Shown here: positions 30,516 to 46,800 of the stretch, piece by piece
Numbering within the stretch: position 1 is the stretch's first letter
Layout: each line of letters starts with the position of its first letter
Source: Latrodectus hesperus
Taxonomy: Eukaryota > Arthropoda > Arachnida > Araneae > Theridiidae
Assembly: GCA_037975125.1 (NCBI GenBank)
Contig: CM075857.1
Coordinates: 75,535,345 to 75,599,344 of the forward strand
DNA: 64,000 bases
Direction: 5' to 3'
Notes under the pieces: model-generated
What the model was told of the DNA's origin: nothing
Seen by the model: the letters and a program-made list of their open reading frames with translations, nothing else
The model's database searches: none
Program-made: the position numbers and the translations under genes

Positions 30516-33500
30516 TTATTTACACTGAAACTCAGAATGTGTTAGTTCATGACAATTTTTTTAAATTTTGATAATTTTTTTGAAAATATTAAAAATAACA
30601 TTCAACAAAATTAGTGTATATTACATAATCTAAATTTAATCAAACACATTGAATTACATCATTGTTTTCAATATAATATAATATAATTATATATTTAAAA
30701 TAAATATTTGAGATATCTTTTTACAATAACTATATATCTTTAAATAAAAATGACTACAAGTATTTAAAATGGCAAGCAAATTATCAACACAATTCAAATA
30801 GTATTAAAATATTTTCATGTAAATTATTTTATGAAAAACGAAAAATATAATAATGGATTCCTGAATCTTTAAAAATTTAAACTAATTTTGCAATGATACT
30901 TTTAATTGTATGATAAAAAAAATAAATGGTAATTCCACATATTGACTTCAATAAGTGTTTTCTAAGACCTTAATCTTCAATTAAAAAAGTTTACATTATT
31001 TTGTCTTTATATTTTAACTTAATTTGGTTCGGCAATATATACATGAATTGTTAACAAATATTACTTTTTCATTTAATACTGAATTTAATACAATTTTTTT
31101 AAATTTAATACTGAATTTATTTTATTAAAAATTTATTACACTTAAGCAACCTCAGCAACATAAAATATATAGCAAAATTACTGTTTCAGTTATATACAAC
31201 ACAAGAATCAATGTTTTAAAAAATATTAAATACCATATATTTAAATGAAGAATATGTTCTTCTATGTATTTTATCTAAATTAATTTAAAGATATACTTAA
31301 ATATAAAAAAATAAGATTTTAAATTTAAATTTATTTTTTTCTAATAAAAAAAAATCCATGTTTAGTATTAACACAAATGATAACCCATCTCAGATTTTTC
31401 AAATGTTTTATAAAACTATGACTTATTTCCTAGAATAGAACATTTTTTATATTTGTCCAAACAAATTCTATTTTTTGAATCTCACAGATATTTTTAATCT
31501 TTATAATTTCATAAAATCAATAAATTTTATAAAATGTTTATTTTCATAAAATAAATTTTATCATTTTAATAATAAAATTTATTTTAAATAAAGAAAATAA
31601 AAAAATTAATGAAATAAATCTTGTTTATTTTATCATCATTAATAAATAATTTAATTTTTAATAAAGAATTTAATAAAAAGGTAATATTTAATATTCAAAA
31701 ATTAATTTAATGACCTTTATGAAGAATTTTCATGAATTAATCTCATCATAAAAATATTGATATAAGTTAAACACAAACTTTAATTCAAAGGGAGAAAAAA
31801 AGAAAAAACAAAAGAAAAAGGTAAATAATTTGCTTTGTCATGAAGTCATGATGCCCTGCCAGATATTTCTAACTATATGGAAAACTTAAAAGTTCTCTTG
31901 GAACGCCAATTTTGTGACGTTTTCTGATGTCACTTGTTCACCGAAGTTTTGCTGGCGTCAGTTTTCTGGCAAATTCTTCCAAGTTAGCCCCTGGCCCTAA
32001 TCGAACACAAATCCAAATATGCTTAGCATTGTTAAATAAATAATTGTAAAATTAAGGAAAAATTAAGTTATTTCAACTATAGCAATAATGTATATTTCAA
32101 CAGTTGAAATAACTTAAGTAACTGGGAAAGTAATAGCAAACAAAATGATCAAATAAGCAAAAGCATTCTTTCATTTTATTCTTACAATCTACCACAATGT
32201 TAAACTACTCTAAATTATTTATCAATTAAGGTTTATACCTTACATGTACAGAATTTCATCCGATGTGAAAATATTAGAATTTTCCCATATTTTTACAAAT
32301 GTATAGTTCATAGCATACAAAAGTTCATATAAGCTTTATGAAAAACACACTAAATTTTAAAAGTCCAAAAATTACTTTTAATATAAAAACAATGGTTTAT
32401 ATTTGAGGGGAAAAAAACAAGACTCAAGTTTTTTGATGTTTTTTTTAATAAGTAGTGCACACATTTCAGCTGTTGAGCTGAAGTGCTATAAAGTGTGAAT
32501 AATAATATCAGATTTTTTATTCAATTTTATGAATTGATTAAAATTATAGATAAAATAAAAGCAAAAGAATTCAAGATAATATTCAAATGATCAAAATAAT
32601 TTTTAGAAATTTGTCACAAAAGATGCAATTTTTCTTTGTGCAAAATTATTAAAAGTAATTATATTAAATGAATTTGCTATAATCAAAAATAAAAAGTGAA
32701 AAAAATATCCATTGAAAATAATTTTATGAAATTAATTTGTACATAATTCAGAATCACAGCTAGCCACATAATTAAAATTCAGTAAAACCTCAACTTTAAA
32801 AGGAAAAGTCAGTAAAAAATAGTATACAGATCAATTATAGTGGAATAACATAAAAAAATAAAAATTTTAACCATATTAAATATATTTTATTTTATGAAAG
32901 ATAAGGACTCTTTGGACTTTTTTACTGCAGCTTGAAATCTAAATTATTTCTTTTGAAATCTAAATTATTGCAATTGAAATAAAATCAATTTAATGATTAA
33001 AGAAAATGTTGTATAATACAATGTTATACAGTACCTTTCTTATCATTTTCTAAATTAATTCCATATCTTGTATACAAAACCAATCACTTGAAATTATGTT
33101 TTAAAAATGCAGTAAGTTCCTTAAAAAAATAGTTCCTGAATTTTAAAATTAATACTTAAGATTTTAAAACCAAAACAAAAATACATTTGAATGATTTGCT
33201 TGCCAAATCGATTAACTTTCTGAATTTTATTAAATTTTAATATCAAAGCTGTATATAATGTATAATTGCAGATAATCAGAAAAAAAATTATTCTTATAAA
33301 TATTAAAACCACCAAAGCCATATATAAATAATATATATAGCATAAATTTAAAAAAAAACAATACATATTACTTTATCATTTCCCTGAAATTATTGTTTTA
33401 TGGAGATCATCAAGGATCTGGTACATAAGGCATACATTTCAAAGTATAGTTTTATTTATTTTTTTATTATAATGGCTAGCTTATTAGATCATAAATTTTA

Positions 33501-36500
33501 TGAAAATAATATTGAATTCATATTAGAATTAAATACTACACAAAAAACACTTATAAAATGCTAACATGTTTTACATGTTAGTATTTTATAAGTGTTTTTT
33601 TGTGTAGCATTTATGTTTTACATACTTTCATTTTAAACATTTTCAATTACAAAAGAAACATTTGTTTCACTTTGTAAAGTATAAAATCAGTACACAAGTT
33701 AAGGAAATAAAATAATTAATATTAGTCCTTTTATATAATTTGCAAGTATAGTTTTGAAATATGTAACAAAATGTATATTCACCAGTTTCGGTATCCCATA
33801 GCTTGACATATCTGTCGTAACCAGCAGATAAAAATTTTGTACCATCATTATTGAAACATATATCTCTTACAGCTTGCTTATGACCGAGATAAGATCGAAT
33901 GCATCGTCTTTCATTGTACACTTCCCAAAGCTAAAAATATTTTAATTTAATATAAATTTTTTTTTAATTTAAAATATAAAATTTAGATTTAAAGCAAAGT
34001 ATAGTAAGACCCAACTTAACACTGTTTAGTTTAGCACTGTTTCGGTTTAGCGCTCTTTTATTTCAACCCGAGGATTCCCGAAATTATATGCAGCACTAGG
34101 TTTCCAAATAACATATCTGAAACAGTGTAGTTGTGTTTCTTGTTTGGTGCAGTGCTGTACGTACGCATTTTTATCATATGAAACATTTGTTTACATTATT
34201 GTAAGTATAAATTATATCATACTATCGATTAATACAGTGACAAATATTATGATCTTCAGTTTTTATCATGGATGATAATACAAAACAAGAAAGAAAGCAA
34301 ACAGAAAAAGCATTTCACGAAAAACTAAAATACAAGTAATTAGAATATTAAATTTTGGTGAACGTCAAACTCATTCTAATTGCATTGAATTTAGCATTGA
34401 ATTTAGCAACTTCAACAACAAGGACAATTCTTAAGCATAAAGAAAAAATACTGCGATCAGGAACTGAAACAATGTCAAGCTCTGCAACTAGAATCACCCA
34501 TTCTAGAAATAACATAATAGAGGAAATGGAAAAACGACTGTCTATATGGATTGACCACGAAATTGAACACAATATCCCATTAAGCCAATCTATCATAATG
34601 GAAAAATCTAGAAGAATTTTTAATTACATTCAGGCTGAGGCTAGTGACATAAGTGAAACTTTCGTAGCTAGTCAAAGAAGGTTTAATAGATTTAAACATC
34701 GAAATAATCTTTCATAAAAATTACAGGAGAAGCAGCAAGTGGTGATATGAAAGTGGTGGATGAATTCCCAACGACATTAAAAGCAATAATTGAACAAGGA
34801 AACTATCCTCCAGAATTGGTTTTTAATGTTGATGAAACAGGCCTGTTTTGGAAAAGAATGCCAAAACGAACATTTCTATCCCGTGGAGAGAAACAAGAAT
34901 CAGGATTTAAAGCTGCAAAAGATCGCTATATACTTCTACTGGTAACGCAAGCAGAGATTTCAAATTAAAACCACAACCAGTTTATCACTCCAAAAACCCA
35001 AGAGTGATGAAAGGCATATCTAAATCAACTTTACCTGTAATTTGGGAGTCTATTAAAAAATCATGGATAACTATGAAAATTATCCAGGATTGGTTCACTG
35101 AACATTTCTGTCCATCTGTGTTAAATGTTATTGAGAAATTAAAAAAACTTGAACAAAGAGCACTACTATTAATTCATAATGCTCCAAGCCACCCAACAAA
35201 TTTATCAGACTTAACAACACGCATTCCAGTCGAAATGGTTTTCTTGCCGCCTAACACAACTACCTTAATTCAACTAATGGACCAAGGCGTTATATCCAAT
35301 TTTAAGGCTTCTTACTTGCAACGAACATCTAAGCAGATGTTTGAAGAGACAGAGAAGAGAAGCAATCAATAAGAGAATTTTGGAAAAACTACAATATCAT
35401 GAATGCTGTAAAAACATAAAGCTATCTTGGAATGAGATAACAGAAAGATCTTTGAATGGAGTATGCAAGAACATTTGGCCTAATTTATGTAAGAGTGAAG
35501 ACATTGGACACTCTGTCGATATGGATGAAATAGTTGAAGAAATAGTGGAATTAGTAAAACAGACCGGTTTAGATACAGTAAATGTGGAAGGCGTCGAAAA
35601 TATAGTTCAAGAAACAGCAGCTAGTCTTTCTAATGATAAGCTCAAGTAATTAACTGAGCTAGAAGAAAACAAAAATATTCATAGTAGTGATTTCGAAGAA
35701 GAGCAAAAAGAACTTTCGGTGGCGTTTGTAAAAAGGAGTTTGATCACTATGAATGAAATTATGGACCAATTTGTTGAAAATGATCCAAATTTTGGCAAGA
35801 GTTCGAAAGCAAGACAGGGTGTTATAGATGCTTTATTAATTTATCAACAACTTCTAACAGAATACAAAAGAAAAATGCAAACTGCATTAGATGCCTTCTT
35901 GACAAAAAAGCAGTAAATTGGAAACATGGAATAAACTGAATGATCTGACTGACTTAGAATTTTATTCGTTTTTATAAGTACATTCGTTTATATTGTTTTT
36001 ATTTTTGTAAAAAAATAAATGTTTAGTTTTATTTTATTTTTATCAAATAAAACATTATAAAATTTAATACCTAACAAATTTTCTATCCCTCTTCCCCAAA
36101 CCCCATTATTTATATGTTAAGATGGCCTCGTTAAGTGCTGTTTTGCATTATGCTCTACTTTGATGGAATGTATCCCCTGCGTTAAATGGAGTCTTACTGT
36201 ACATACATTTATAAAAGTTAAAAATAAAAGTGACAAAAAATTTATTTATATTTTTTATGTCTTATCAATAACATACAAACATAACTAATCAATTGAAAAA
36301 TTATCAGCTTTTAAAATTTGTGCTCTGTTATTTTTCTGAATTTTAATAAGATATCATAAACTTAGAAATTTTTGTATATTTTAAAGAAAAATTCAAACAT
36401 TCCATAAACATGTGGTTTAGTCTCCACTATTTAAATATGAAATATAAATTTAACAAACAGAAATTAAAGAAAAAGATAAATTGGATCCATTTTCATTTGA

Positions 36501-36518
36501 TTTAAAAATATGTCTTAA

Positions 36519-36608
<90 letters not shown>

Positions 36609-37790
36609 GAGAATATGCATAAAATAAGTACATCATTTTAAAAGATACATATAAATCTACATAATAATATAATTTCTTATAGATGAAATTCTATACAGAT
36701 TTTTATTGATAGAGATGTAATTTTTTAGAATAATTTAAAACTAAAATTTCTTTTCATATGAAAAAGAACCACAGAAGTATTATCCATTAATAATCTATAG
36801 CATTTTTATATTTTCTAAAAAGCTAGTGTCTTCAATTTCTTTTTTATAATATTATCCACAGAAGATGATAATGGTTATATCAAATTTAACACAATCAAGA
36901 GTCATATTTACTCTAGGTCAAAAAGGTTTTAGTATAAATGCATGGAAAAAATTTCATCAGGCCGTTATTATTAATATTTCTTCTAGCTTAACACGTAAAT
37001 TTTATAAACTCTTATCCCTTTTTTGTAAGCTGTTGCATACAGAAATATATTCAATGCATTATATTTTATTAACTTGAAAATATTTTCCTTCAGCAAAACT
37101 GTAATTTTTGTGCAACAGAGAAATTGACCAGGATTTATACAGATTTCCACTGATCAAATTCCAGGAGTTTTAAGAAGTTTTCTAAGAGTTATTGACATTC
37201 ATGTTAAATATTTTTCTTATTTTACTAATATTTTTAACCAAATATGCATATAATTAGGCATACACAACATTTTCCTATATATAATTCTGATATTTACAAC
37301 ATTTGAATGCTGTTCACTTTTTTAAAAATCAATCATTTTACAAATTTTATAAACAGACCATCCATTGACACTGGAATAATCCACTTACTCCTAATTCTAA
37401 ACACTTTTCATTCGCTTTTTCAAACAACATATCTCTAGTTAAGTGACCTAAAAAATGTTCAAAAATGGTCCAAATGATAATGTCCAAAAACTGTTAAATA
37501 AGCACATTTTTTTCACTACAACTCAATTGCTTTGCAGCACAGTCTGGAAACACTACTTAAAAGGAAGAATTTATATTGCTAAAAGAACTGTATCAGAATA
37601 TGTTGTTTAAAATTTTAAATACATACTTAGAATATCAGCCTTAAAAATTTCTTTTGAAGAAATAAATGAATCGAATATTTCACAAAATGCTTTGGGTTCA
37701 CATACTTAACAGGAGCAGCAGTAGTAAAAAAATAGATTAAATGAGATGATTTTTTGACAGATATAGTCTCCTCTAATTAATACATTTGTT

Positions 37791-37878
<88 letters not shown>

Positions 37879-40800
37879 CCATTTCACTCATATTTAAAAT
37901 ATAAAGTCTTTCCTGCAAACTACACAAAGATCACACATTTTTTCTGAATCATGCAAATGCTAATCTTTGTATAGCTTTTCCTGAGTCCACTGGTCATTGA
38001 AAATACACTTTTCACCAGGCATATTAAATTACTTCAAGCTTTATTTCAACTAGGATGAATTAATAATGATTCATTATTAATTTATCCTGATTCACTGAAA
38101 TTATATGCAATTTTCACAAAGGAAGGTATGGAAAAGAATATTTCAATTCAAAAATTGCATATTTAAATACAGATATTCAATGAATTTTATAAAATATAAA
38201 AAAAAACAGAAACAAATAGAAAATGAATTAATTAAAATCACTAGCCTGATTACAGCACACAATAATATTATTGATGATTATTTCATTAATTTTATGTATA
38301 TAAATCCATCCAGTAAAATATATACTACATCCAGTCCTCTGAACTTGATCATCGTGAAGCGATTATGGCTAAACTGGATCTTTAAGTTTGTCAATAGTAA
38401 CAAAAATAATGACAATCTAAGTTCGACCCTGCTACCATGTAGTGGTAACATTAAGAGCTATTACTCAATTTTGTTTTAGGACAATTTCATTGAAAATTTT
38501 AATATATTAAAAAAAACTCAAAAAAATTATAGTATTTTCTAATAAAATATAAATGCATCATGGCAAATAAAAATTCCAGAAGTAGTTAAGGATTCTTAAA
38601 ATAGTCAAGTCTTCTAAATGCTTTAAGCATCCTTAAAACAATTGTTTGAATTCTAAAAGTTTCAAAGAGTTTTATGAGTCTTATTATGGCATCTTTACAA
38701 TCTTTTATCCAAGCATATTATGATTATGACATTTATAGGCACTTAATAAATTTTATCACCAAGATCTTAGATAACAAATAAAAATACCTTATGAATTTTT
38801 CTTTTTTTAATAGTCTAACATGTTACACTGACATTTAGCACTGACAAAATAAGTTGTTTTTTTTCCCTTTTTTTACATACATATATATGGAAAAGTTATT
38901 TTTCAATGGCCTATTTTTGTGATTGTTTAAAGCCAAAATATCAATTAATAAAGCATTAAATGAGCTTCCTTGACTCTCTTTTAAGGTTTTTTTCATAAGT
39001 ATGAAATACAGAAAAGGCCAAGTAGAACTTTGTAACATTATATCACAAAACATGTGTAAACAGTCACTTTTACAAGACAATATTAAAACAAACAAAAATA
39101 AACAACAGTTTCAGATAAATGTTATAGAGCAAATAACTGCCTACAATGATTAATTGCAGAAAAATCATAATTTAATTAACTTCCTTTTAATTTTTATTGA
39201 AAATACTTGAAAATATTTCTGAAAACATATAAAAAAATATTGTTATATTAAAATAACAAAAAAAATAGATTATAGACAATTCCTCAATACAAGATATGTA
39301 TTTTGCGACAAATGTGTATAAAATTAATAAATCCTATTTAATGTTTTGAATAAAAACAGTAACATTTTAATGATTTGATTTTTATAAATAGCTTCAATAT
39401 AAAAATATTCATACTTTTACTCTGCAATCCATACTACATGATAGTAATAAATGAGCTGATTTTGGGAACCATTTGATAGCAGAAACACTTTTTGAGTGAC
39501 CTGTCCAAGTATGAAGAAGCTTCTTGGGAATGAAACACTTCTCTGGAGGATCATCTGACTTGAGATTGACTCCAACATCTTGTGGTATATGTAAAAATGA
39601 TCTCCCTTGGTAATCATAAGCATCTTTGACTGAAAATACAATAAATTTTTAATAATAGTAATAAAATTATGTTTTAAAAAATGGGAAACGTGAAAAAATA
39701 TTCTCATATGTTATTTTGCTATAGTACAAATAAATAATTTGAAAAAAAATAGATATTAATTTTGGATAAAGATATTAAAAGCCTATAATATTAAATATAT
39801 ATTGTTTTTATTTTAAACATTTCTCTAAATTATTTTAAGTATATTATATTAAACATCCTAATAAAAGCCACACAATATAAATTATCCTCATTTTTTAACT
39901 TCAGAATTCCTACATAAATTATTTTTCATATATTAATATTTCATACAAGTTGATTAAAGATGAAAAATATTTTATTTCAATTATTTATGTATATGTAAAA
40001 TCTGTATGATTTGCTGACTACTCTTTTTTGTGACTACTAATTAAATTTTGCTACAAAATAATTAAAACTTTATAAATCAATGAAATTAACATTTTGCTTA
40101 GTATGCAAATTATAGGATCTAAAATATCCTAAATCAGTTAATATGCAAACACTAAATTACAGAGAATAAAGTAATCATTTTCTGGTCTTATAAAATTTCC
40201 ATGTGGGAATTTTCAATTACTATTACGATATTCAGAGGGAAACAACAAAATAAAGTTTAAGTAAGTAAACAATGAAAGAAATTGTTTTATCTATAACAAT
40301 AGGAAACAATAAATTTTTAGTTTTGAAATCCAAATAAATCTAATACTCCTTTTTTCTTTTATACACACAAAATAACAAACTTTGGAAATTAAGTAACAAA
40401 ATCATTATCATATTTACTAATTTTTCCCTTTATTTTTAATAGGTATGTTGATGTTCTCAATTACAATGATTAGATTCTTTTTTTCTTAATTTTGTTAAGT
40501 TTAGTATTTTTATAAACAACCTCAACATAATTAAAATAATAAATCAACATAATTATTTTCAAAGTAAAATTAGTTTCAGAATGTCAAATTTTTTAAATAT
40601 TTTTTGTTTAATGGCTAAGACTATTTATGGTGGCAATCAAGTTCAGTTCTGTAAAATATTTCTGGAACAAAATAGAAAACAATTATTGACTTAATGAAAA
40701 ATTTGATTCAAAATTTAATCTTATATATAGTGTAAAAAAAGGTTTGATTCAAATTAAAACTGCATATTTGCAAGAATAAAAGTTATACAGAATTTCATAC

Positions 40801-43800
40801 GTTTCTGAAGGGGTGTTGTTACATACTATTCAAAAAGCGTAAAATATTTACAAAAGAACACTTTTAATTCAATATCTGTATAATTTCTTACTATGTAAAA
40901 TAGACTTTTCCTCCATCGTTTTATCCTCTGTAACTTTCCCCCGTTTCTGACGCTTAGCTAATATTTCATCTAATTCTTCTTGCTCTTCCTACAAATAAAA
41001 AAGATAATAACTACAACTAATATAATAATTAAAGATATGCATTTAATTGAAAACTAACATAAGCATAAAATCTAAGTTCACTTCAAAATTAATTCTTTTA
41101 TACACACACCTATTTTATTCATTAAACTATTTTATTAATTCAAATATTTTATATAGCAACAAAATTTTATAAATATTTTCATAAAACAGATTGATTTTGG
41201 CTATTTTTTTTTTCAAAGTATTATGATTGATAAAGATAATCCAAAACTAGAAATAGATAAATAATAATAAAGTAAATATTTGTATTAAGATAAACCAATA
41301 AATCTAATCAAAAATTTATGTGTAAGAGCCATCACAATTTAATGACTTTTTAAAATAATAAAAATCTGTATGTATGATAATTTTAAAAATTATAAAAGCT
41401 GATATAATTACAAAATATGCTAATTACATTCACATTATAGTCATATGTTAAAAGATCAAAATTCCAAAGTGTCTTTATATCTCATGCTTTTAGGAATATT
41501 ATGAGTTATTTTTTATATCCTTTTAACAATATTAGCTTTTTACACATACTTTTTAATTATAAATGATTTTGCAAGATATTTTTTTAATAATTAAGATTTT
41601 TAGGTTCTATTGGTATGAAGTTTGAACAAAGAAATCACGTATTTAATAAAAGAACTTTATAATTTTGGAACACATTTTGTAGTAAAATTATTAGATTTAC
41701 CTCAGATGGTTTAAGGACTCTCTTCTCATCAACATATCCACCCCATGGTCCAAGAAAACCCTCAATATCTGCAGCATCATCATTCTTTTTCCGTTTCCTT
41801 TTGTCACCCTCCCTTTCTTTTGTTTTATCAAATACTGTCACTTCTATAATACAAAAAAAAAACAATTCAATTCTTCATTCAGTATTATTTAACTGAATAA
41901 CAAAAAATTATACATAAGAAATTAAAGATAAATTAACAAAATAAATTATGTTAAATAACAAGTTTAAATATCTATTCAAAATCCAAATCATAAATCTTTA
42001 TCAATAATATTAATTAAATTATAATGCATAATGACAATTTTAATCATAAATATCAATGAAAATATGTATCTTATAAAGTCAAATGTTCTTAAATTACTTT
42101 ATGACAATAAATTTCCTTTAAAAAAATATTTTCCTTCTGCTTCTTAAGTCTTTGATTATTGTATAAGATAATAAAACAGGAAGCTCATTTGTTACATAAA
42201 TATGCGATACTATTTTATGTATAATTATATATGAGTTTGTTTGTTTTCTTTCATTGTAGTTGCAGTCACTTAAATTAACCTTTCATATAATCAGTCATTT
42301 TTTTTTTCTGTAACAAATAATAATATTTTTTTTCCTTTCTAAGCTAACTTAATCTATTTTTAAAACAATTATATTCATTAATAGGAATTAATTAAGATGC
42401 AAATATTAACAAAAATTTCAATGAATATCATGAATGTAAATGTTAAGAATAATAATGGAAACTGGTAATGTTGGTGTGACTATAGTGGAAGGTTTTGGGC
42501 TCAATCCAATATTAAAGAATGAAAGAGAAGTGTTGATCTCAGTGTTGCATATTCATGTTTGATAAAGTTGGTGCTACAAAGATGAGCACAAGGTTCATGC
42601 TCATTGCTCACAAGAGATAAGAATTTCATTTTTGTTTTTCACAGGCACATTTATTGAAGAAAATTTTGGTGAATTTAAAAGATTTTTTATTTGAAACAAG
42701 TGAATACAAATTTTCTATGAGAGGTCATCTTGTAAGGCTGTATTCCCTAAAAGTTCAGTTTTTAGCTGCAGATCTATATCAAGCAATATCAAACTTTAGG
42801 AGCATAAGTTAATTAAAATGTTTTCTCTATAAAATAAGTTAATTTACATGTAATGCAAATTTAATTTCCTTTTCTATATTATATTTTATTTCAAGTTAAT
42901 ATGATGTAATATTGAAATGGTATATAACAATTTGTATTTATTACAAACATTTATTAAAATTAATATTTTAAACCAATAAATCAGTATAAATCCAAATTTA
43001 AGAAAAAAAACTTGATAGATAATGCATCTTAATAAAGACATCTTTACAGATATATAAAACAAATTAATAATTTACTGTTTTCAACAGAAGTATCAGCTAT
43101 TCCCTTATCCTCAGCAGTAATAAGTTTATCTTTCTCAACAACAGCATTATTTAAACTAGGATCAATAGCATAGCCTGAAATTATAAATAAGCACTTATAT
43201 TGCAACATACATTTTAATTTAAAATAAAAGCAAAAGACAAATTTATTTATTACTCAATCTTCATATTTTTTGATAAAACCATAAAAAATGACTTTGAGAT
43301 GCCATTCAAAATTTCTTTCAAATAAAAATTCCTCTAATTTTAACTTAATTATGAAAATAAATTTAAATATAAATAAAAGTAAAAACAACTCAATATTGAA
43401 ATCAAATTTAAATACTATATTTTATATTAAAGTGCTATGAATATCTAAATTAATATTAAAAAATAATGCATAATATAGATGTTACAATTCAAAGGACATT
43501 TATAATCAAATTTAATAACGGTATCAATTATAGTTAAATTATTAAAAAAGAAAAATGTAAAAATATAATTATTAATTAAAATTATATTTAATTAAAATTG
43601 CTATTAAACTTTTTGACTTATTTGAATTAAATTTTAAAAAATTAGTGCAATAATTTTTTAAATAAAATTCACCAAAACCGTATTTTAAAAAAATGATTAG
43701 AAGTATGATTAGAAATATTAAAACAAACAAAAAATACTTATACAATTTCTCAGAAAGTAATTTTAAATCATTTATTTAGTTTGCTTTGCTTATTACTCTC

Positions 43801-46800
43801 AGATAACATTTTGCATATGAAAATCAATTGCTTGGATAAACCACACATTATTTTCGTTTTACAACATAATAAGTCCATCTCTTGTAATCTTTCAGCTAAT
43901 TACATAAACATTTTCCTTTTAATATATTTACAATCTTTATAAATTAAGAATAATACAGAAATTTTTCATCATTCTCAATCTTTAAAAAATAAATAACAAA
44001 TTAAGTTTATTATGGTTATTTGAAATTGTTAATTATGATTGTTCACAAATAATTTAAATTAATAAATGGTTACAAATGTATTGTGTCTCAATATAGCATT
44101 GATTGCTCAAATATAATAAATAATTGAAATATATAGAATTAATAATTAAATGGCAAGAGTCTATTTTATACAATGCATATATACACTGCTGGCCACAGTA
44201 AATGCAACACTCTGAAGGAAACATGCAAATAACATGTAATTTACAACATGCATTAGAGGAGGTGAGATATGCAAATGATTCGAATTTCAGCGAAGACAAA
44301 CATCACACACGCCTATGGCGCCACTTCAAAGTGCTATTTAAGGCTTGGAGATTTTGACAATTTCAAGTCATTTCAGTCACGCTTTTGTCTGTTATACCAC
44401 AATGGTCTTATTCAAGTCTGGAGACACAATGGAAAGAGGATGCTGAACAGAAGCTTTATATACAACGCCACTGGTCCTACACTGGGTATTATGGTATAGA
44501 GCGGTATTGCATATCACTCTCACACTCCACTAGTATGCATTGCTGATACTTTAAACAGCCAGCACTTCACATCCAAGGTATTGGAGCCAGTTGTCCTTTC
44601 TTAACTTCAGAACTTGCCCACAGCCATATTTCAGCAGGATAATGCACAACCACACTTGGCATGCTTTATCCAAAGCTTCTTTGTCAGTCGCCACATTGAA
44701 CAGCTCTCCAGATCTTTCTTGTGTATGTAATAACATTAAATAATAATTTAATAAAAATAAGAACTATATTCTGACTTATATCAGTAATTTATAAATTACT
44801 GATATAAGTAATTTGTGACAGCAAAAATTAGATGGAGTTTTAACTGGTAAAGGAAGTAATTTGCCAATTCACCAAATTACTGCAGCACTAATAGGGATTC
44901 TTTCAAAAATTAATTTTAATCAACATTTAAACAGATTACCATTTTATTACAATGTCAGTTATAAATGGAATTGATTGCAATTTTTACAGGATGTAATCAT
45001 TAATATTAAGTCAAATTTTTTTTAAGTTGAATTAAAAAATGGAAACTGAATTTTTTAGTTATATATCATCAATTTAAATCTTGAATTTCATTTAATTCAT
45101 ATTGAAAGCTTAAGAATATTTTTTTATTTGAAAATTCTATTATTAAGTTTGAAATTAAGTTGAAAAACATAATGTTTTTATATATGCATGGAGAAGGTGA
45201 GAAATATGGAAAAATGAGTAACCTAATTTACAATTTCTAAGTTTGGAGCATAAGGAAGTCAATTAATGGAATAAATAATGACATAACAGTTTATATATTT
45301 CTATCTTTTATAAATGAATCAGTTCAAATGACTAGATTAAAGTACCTTAAAGGTTAAAAAAAAATTAAAGAAATTTTGAAGAACATATTTTGTGTTTATT
45401 AAAAACAAATTATTATAATGTTATTCATTAAACACTATTGCTTGGTTGCTGAACTCTGCCAAATTTAGTCCATTAGACATTTTTCTGAAAATATAACCCA
45501 CTTATTAATTTGTTAAAAACTGAATACTGGTAAAAATTTATGTTATTCACATTATTTACTTAGCACTATGATTTAATTGTTAATACTAGCTAGGTAATAT
45601 TCTATAATTTTTCTTAAAATGTGTGCTAGATTAAATATGTCATTTAAAAAAAAATCAGCATTATCATTTTAGACAAATTATAGGCATTTTTACACATAAT
45701 GATTATTTATTTATGTATTTTTATACATCTTTTAGTTATATTTTGGACATGCCTATTATAATTTTTTATGTTGTTCACTGCTCTTGTACAGCTAATTGAA
45801 ACAAATACAGATATTAAAAGTTTGGTTTGTTTTTGCTCCCTGGTTATTTTTTGCATATGAGGGCTAATTAGATTGGTACCTACAGCTTAAAGTGGAAACC
45901 ACTAGAAACATCCAAGGTGGGATTCAAACCCACAAACTGTTGAAATGAAGGCAAGAAACAGACATTAAAAAAAACTAAAACATTTTTGCTCACTTCAATT
46001 AACTAATTAAGAAACAACAAAACTTGAATAATTTATCATTAACCTCTTAATACAGAAGGCTACACTGTTTTATAAGCTGCAGTTAGCAAAATTCCTAATG
46101 CTTATCTGAAATTATTTAGCATAAGTAATAATTAAAAAGAAAAAAAGAATTATAATAATAAGTGAAACATAGATTAAAAATTGTAGATTAATTGAAGAAA
46201 TATATTTGATGCATTTTTACACATTATACATTCCTTCTTTTTTGTGTTCAAAAAACTCATTAAATCATCAATAGTTTTAAAATAATAATAAACAAAATAA
46301 AGGAATAAAAATGCATACCAAAACTAGTAAATGTTCTGCGCTGTGATTCAAAATGAAAATCATTAATATGAGCTTCTTCCACAAAGCCAGCTAAAGTATT
46401 CTTATCAGCCTTTTGTTGTTGAGTTTTAAAAGGATTATCTGGTCCAGCCTGAAATAAATTAGAATAAAAGGCAAAATTATATAAATCTGGTAATTCTTTT
46501 GTTAGTTTATAGCACTTTTTTTACCACTTTACATATTTTATTACTTTTGATTACTTTATGTGTGATAATGGAGCTGTTGAGAAAATTTGTTTTAGTTCTG
46601 CACTTCACCTAGTCTTTTGTGTGAGTAAATTAGATTGATCTTTAAACTTGTACATCAGATTTTGGGACATGTTCAGATATTTAAAATTCAGTTTATACTG
46701 TTCCTTTATTTTTGTTTAAAATTTTTAATGGAGCCATGTGGTGCAGCGGTAGCTCTTTGCAATTCCAATGCACAATTCTGAGGTATGATTCTCAGACTGG

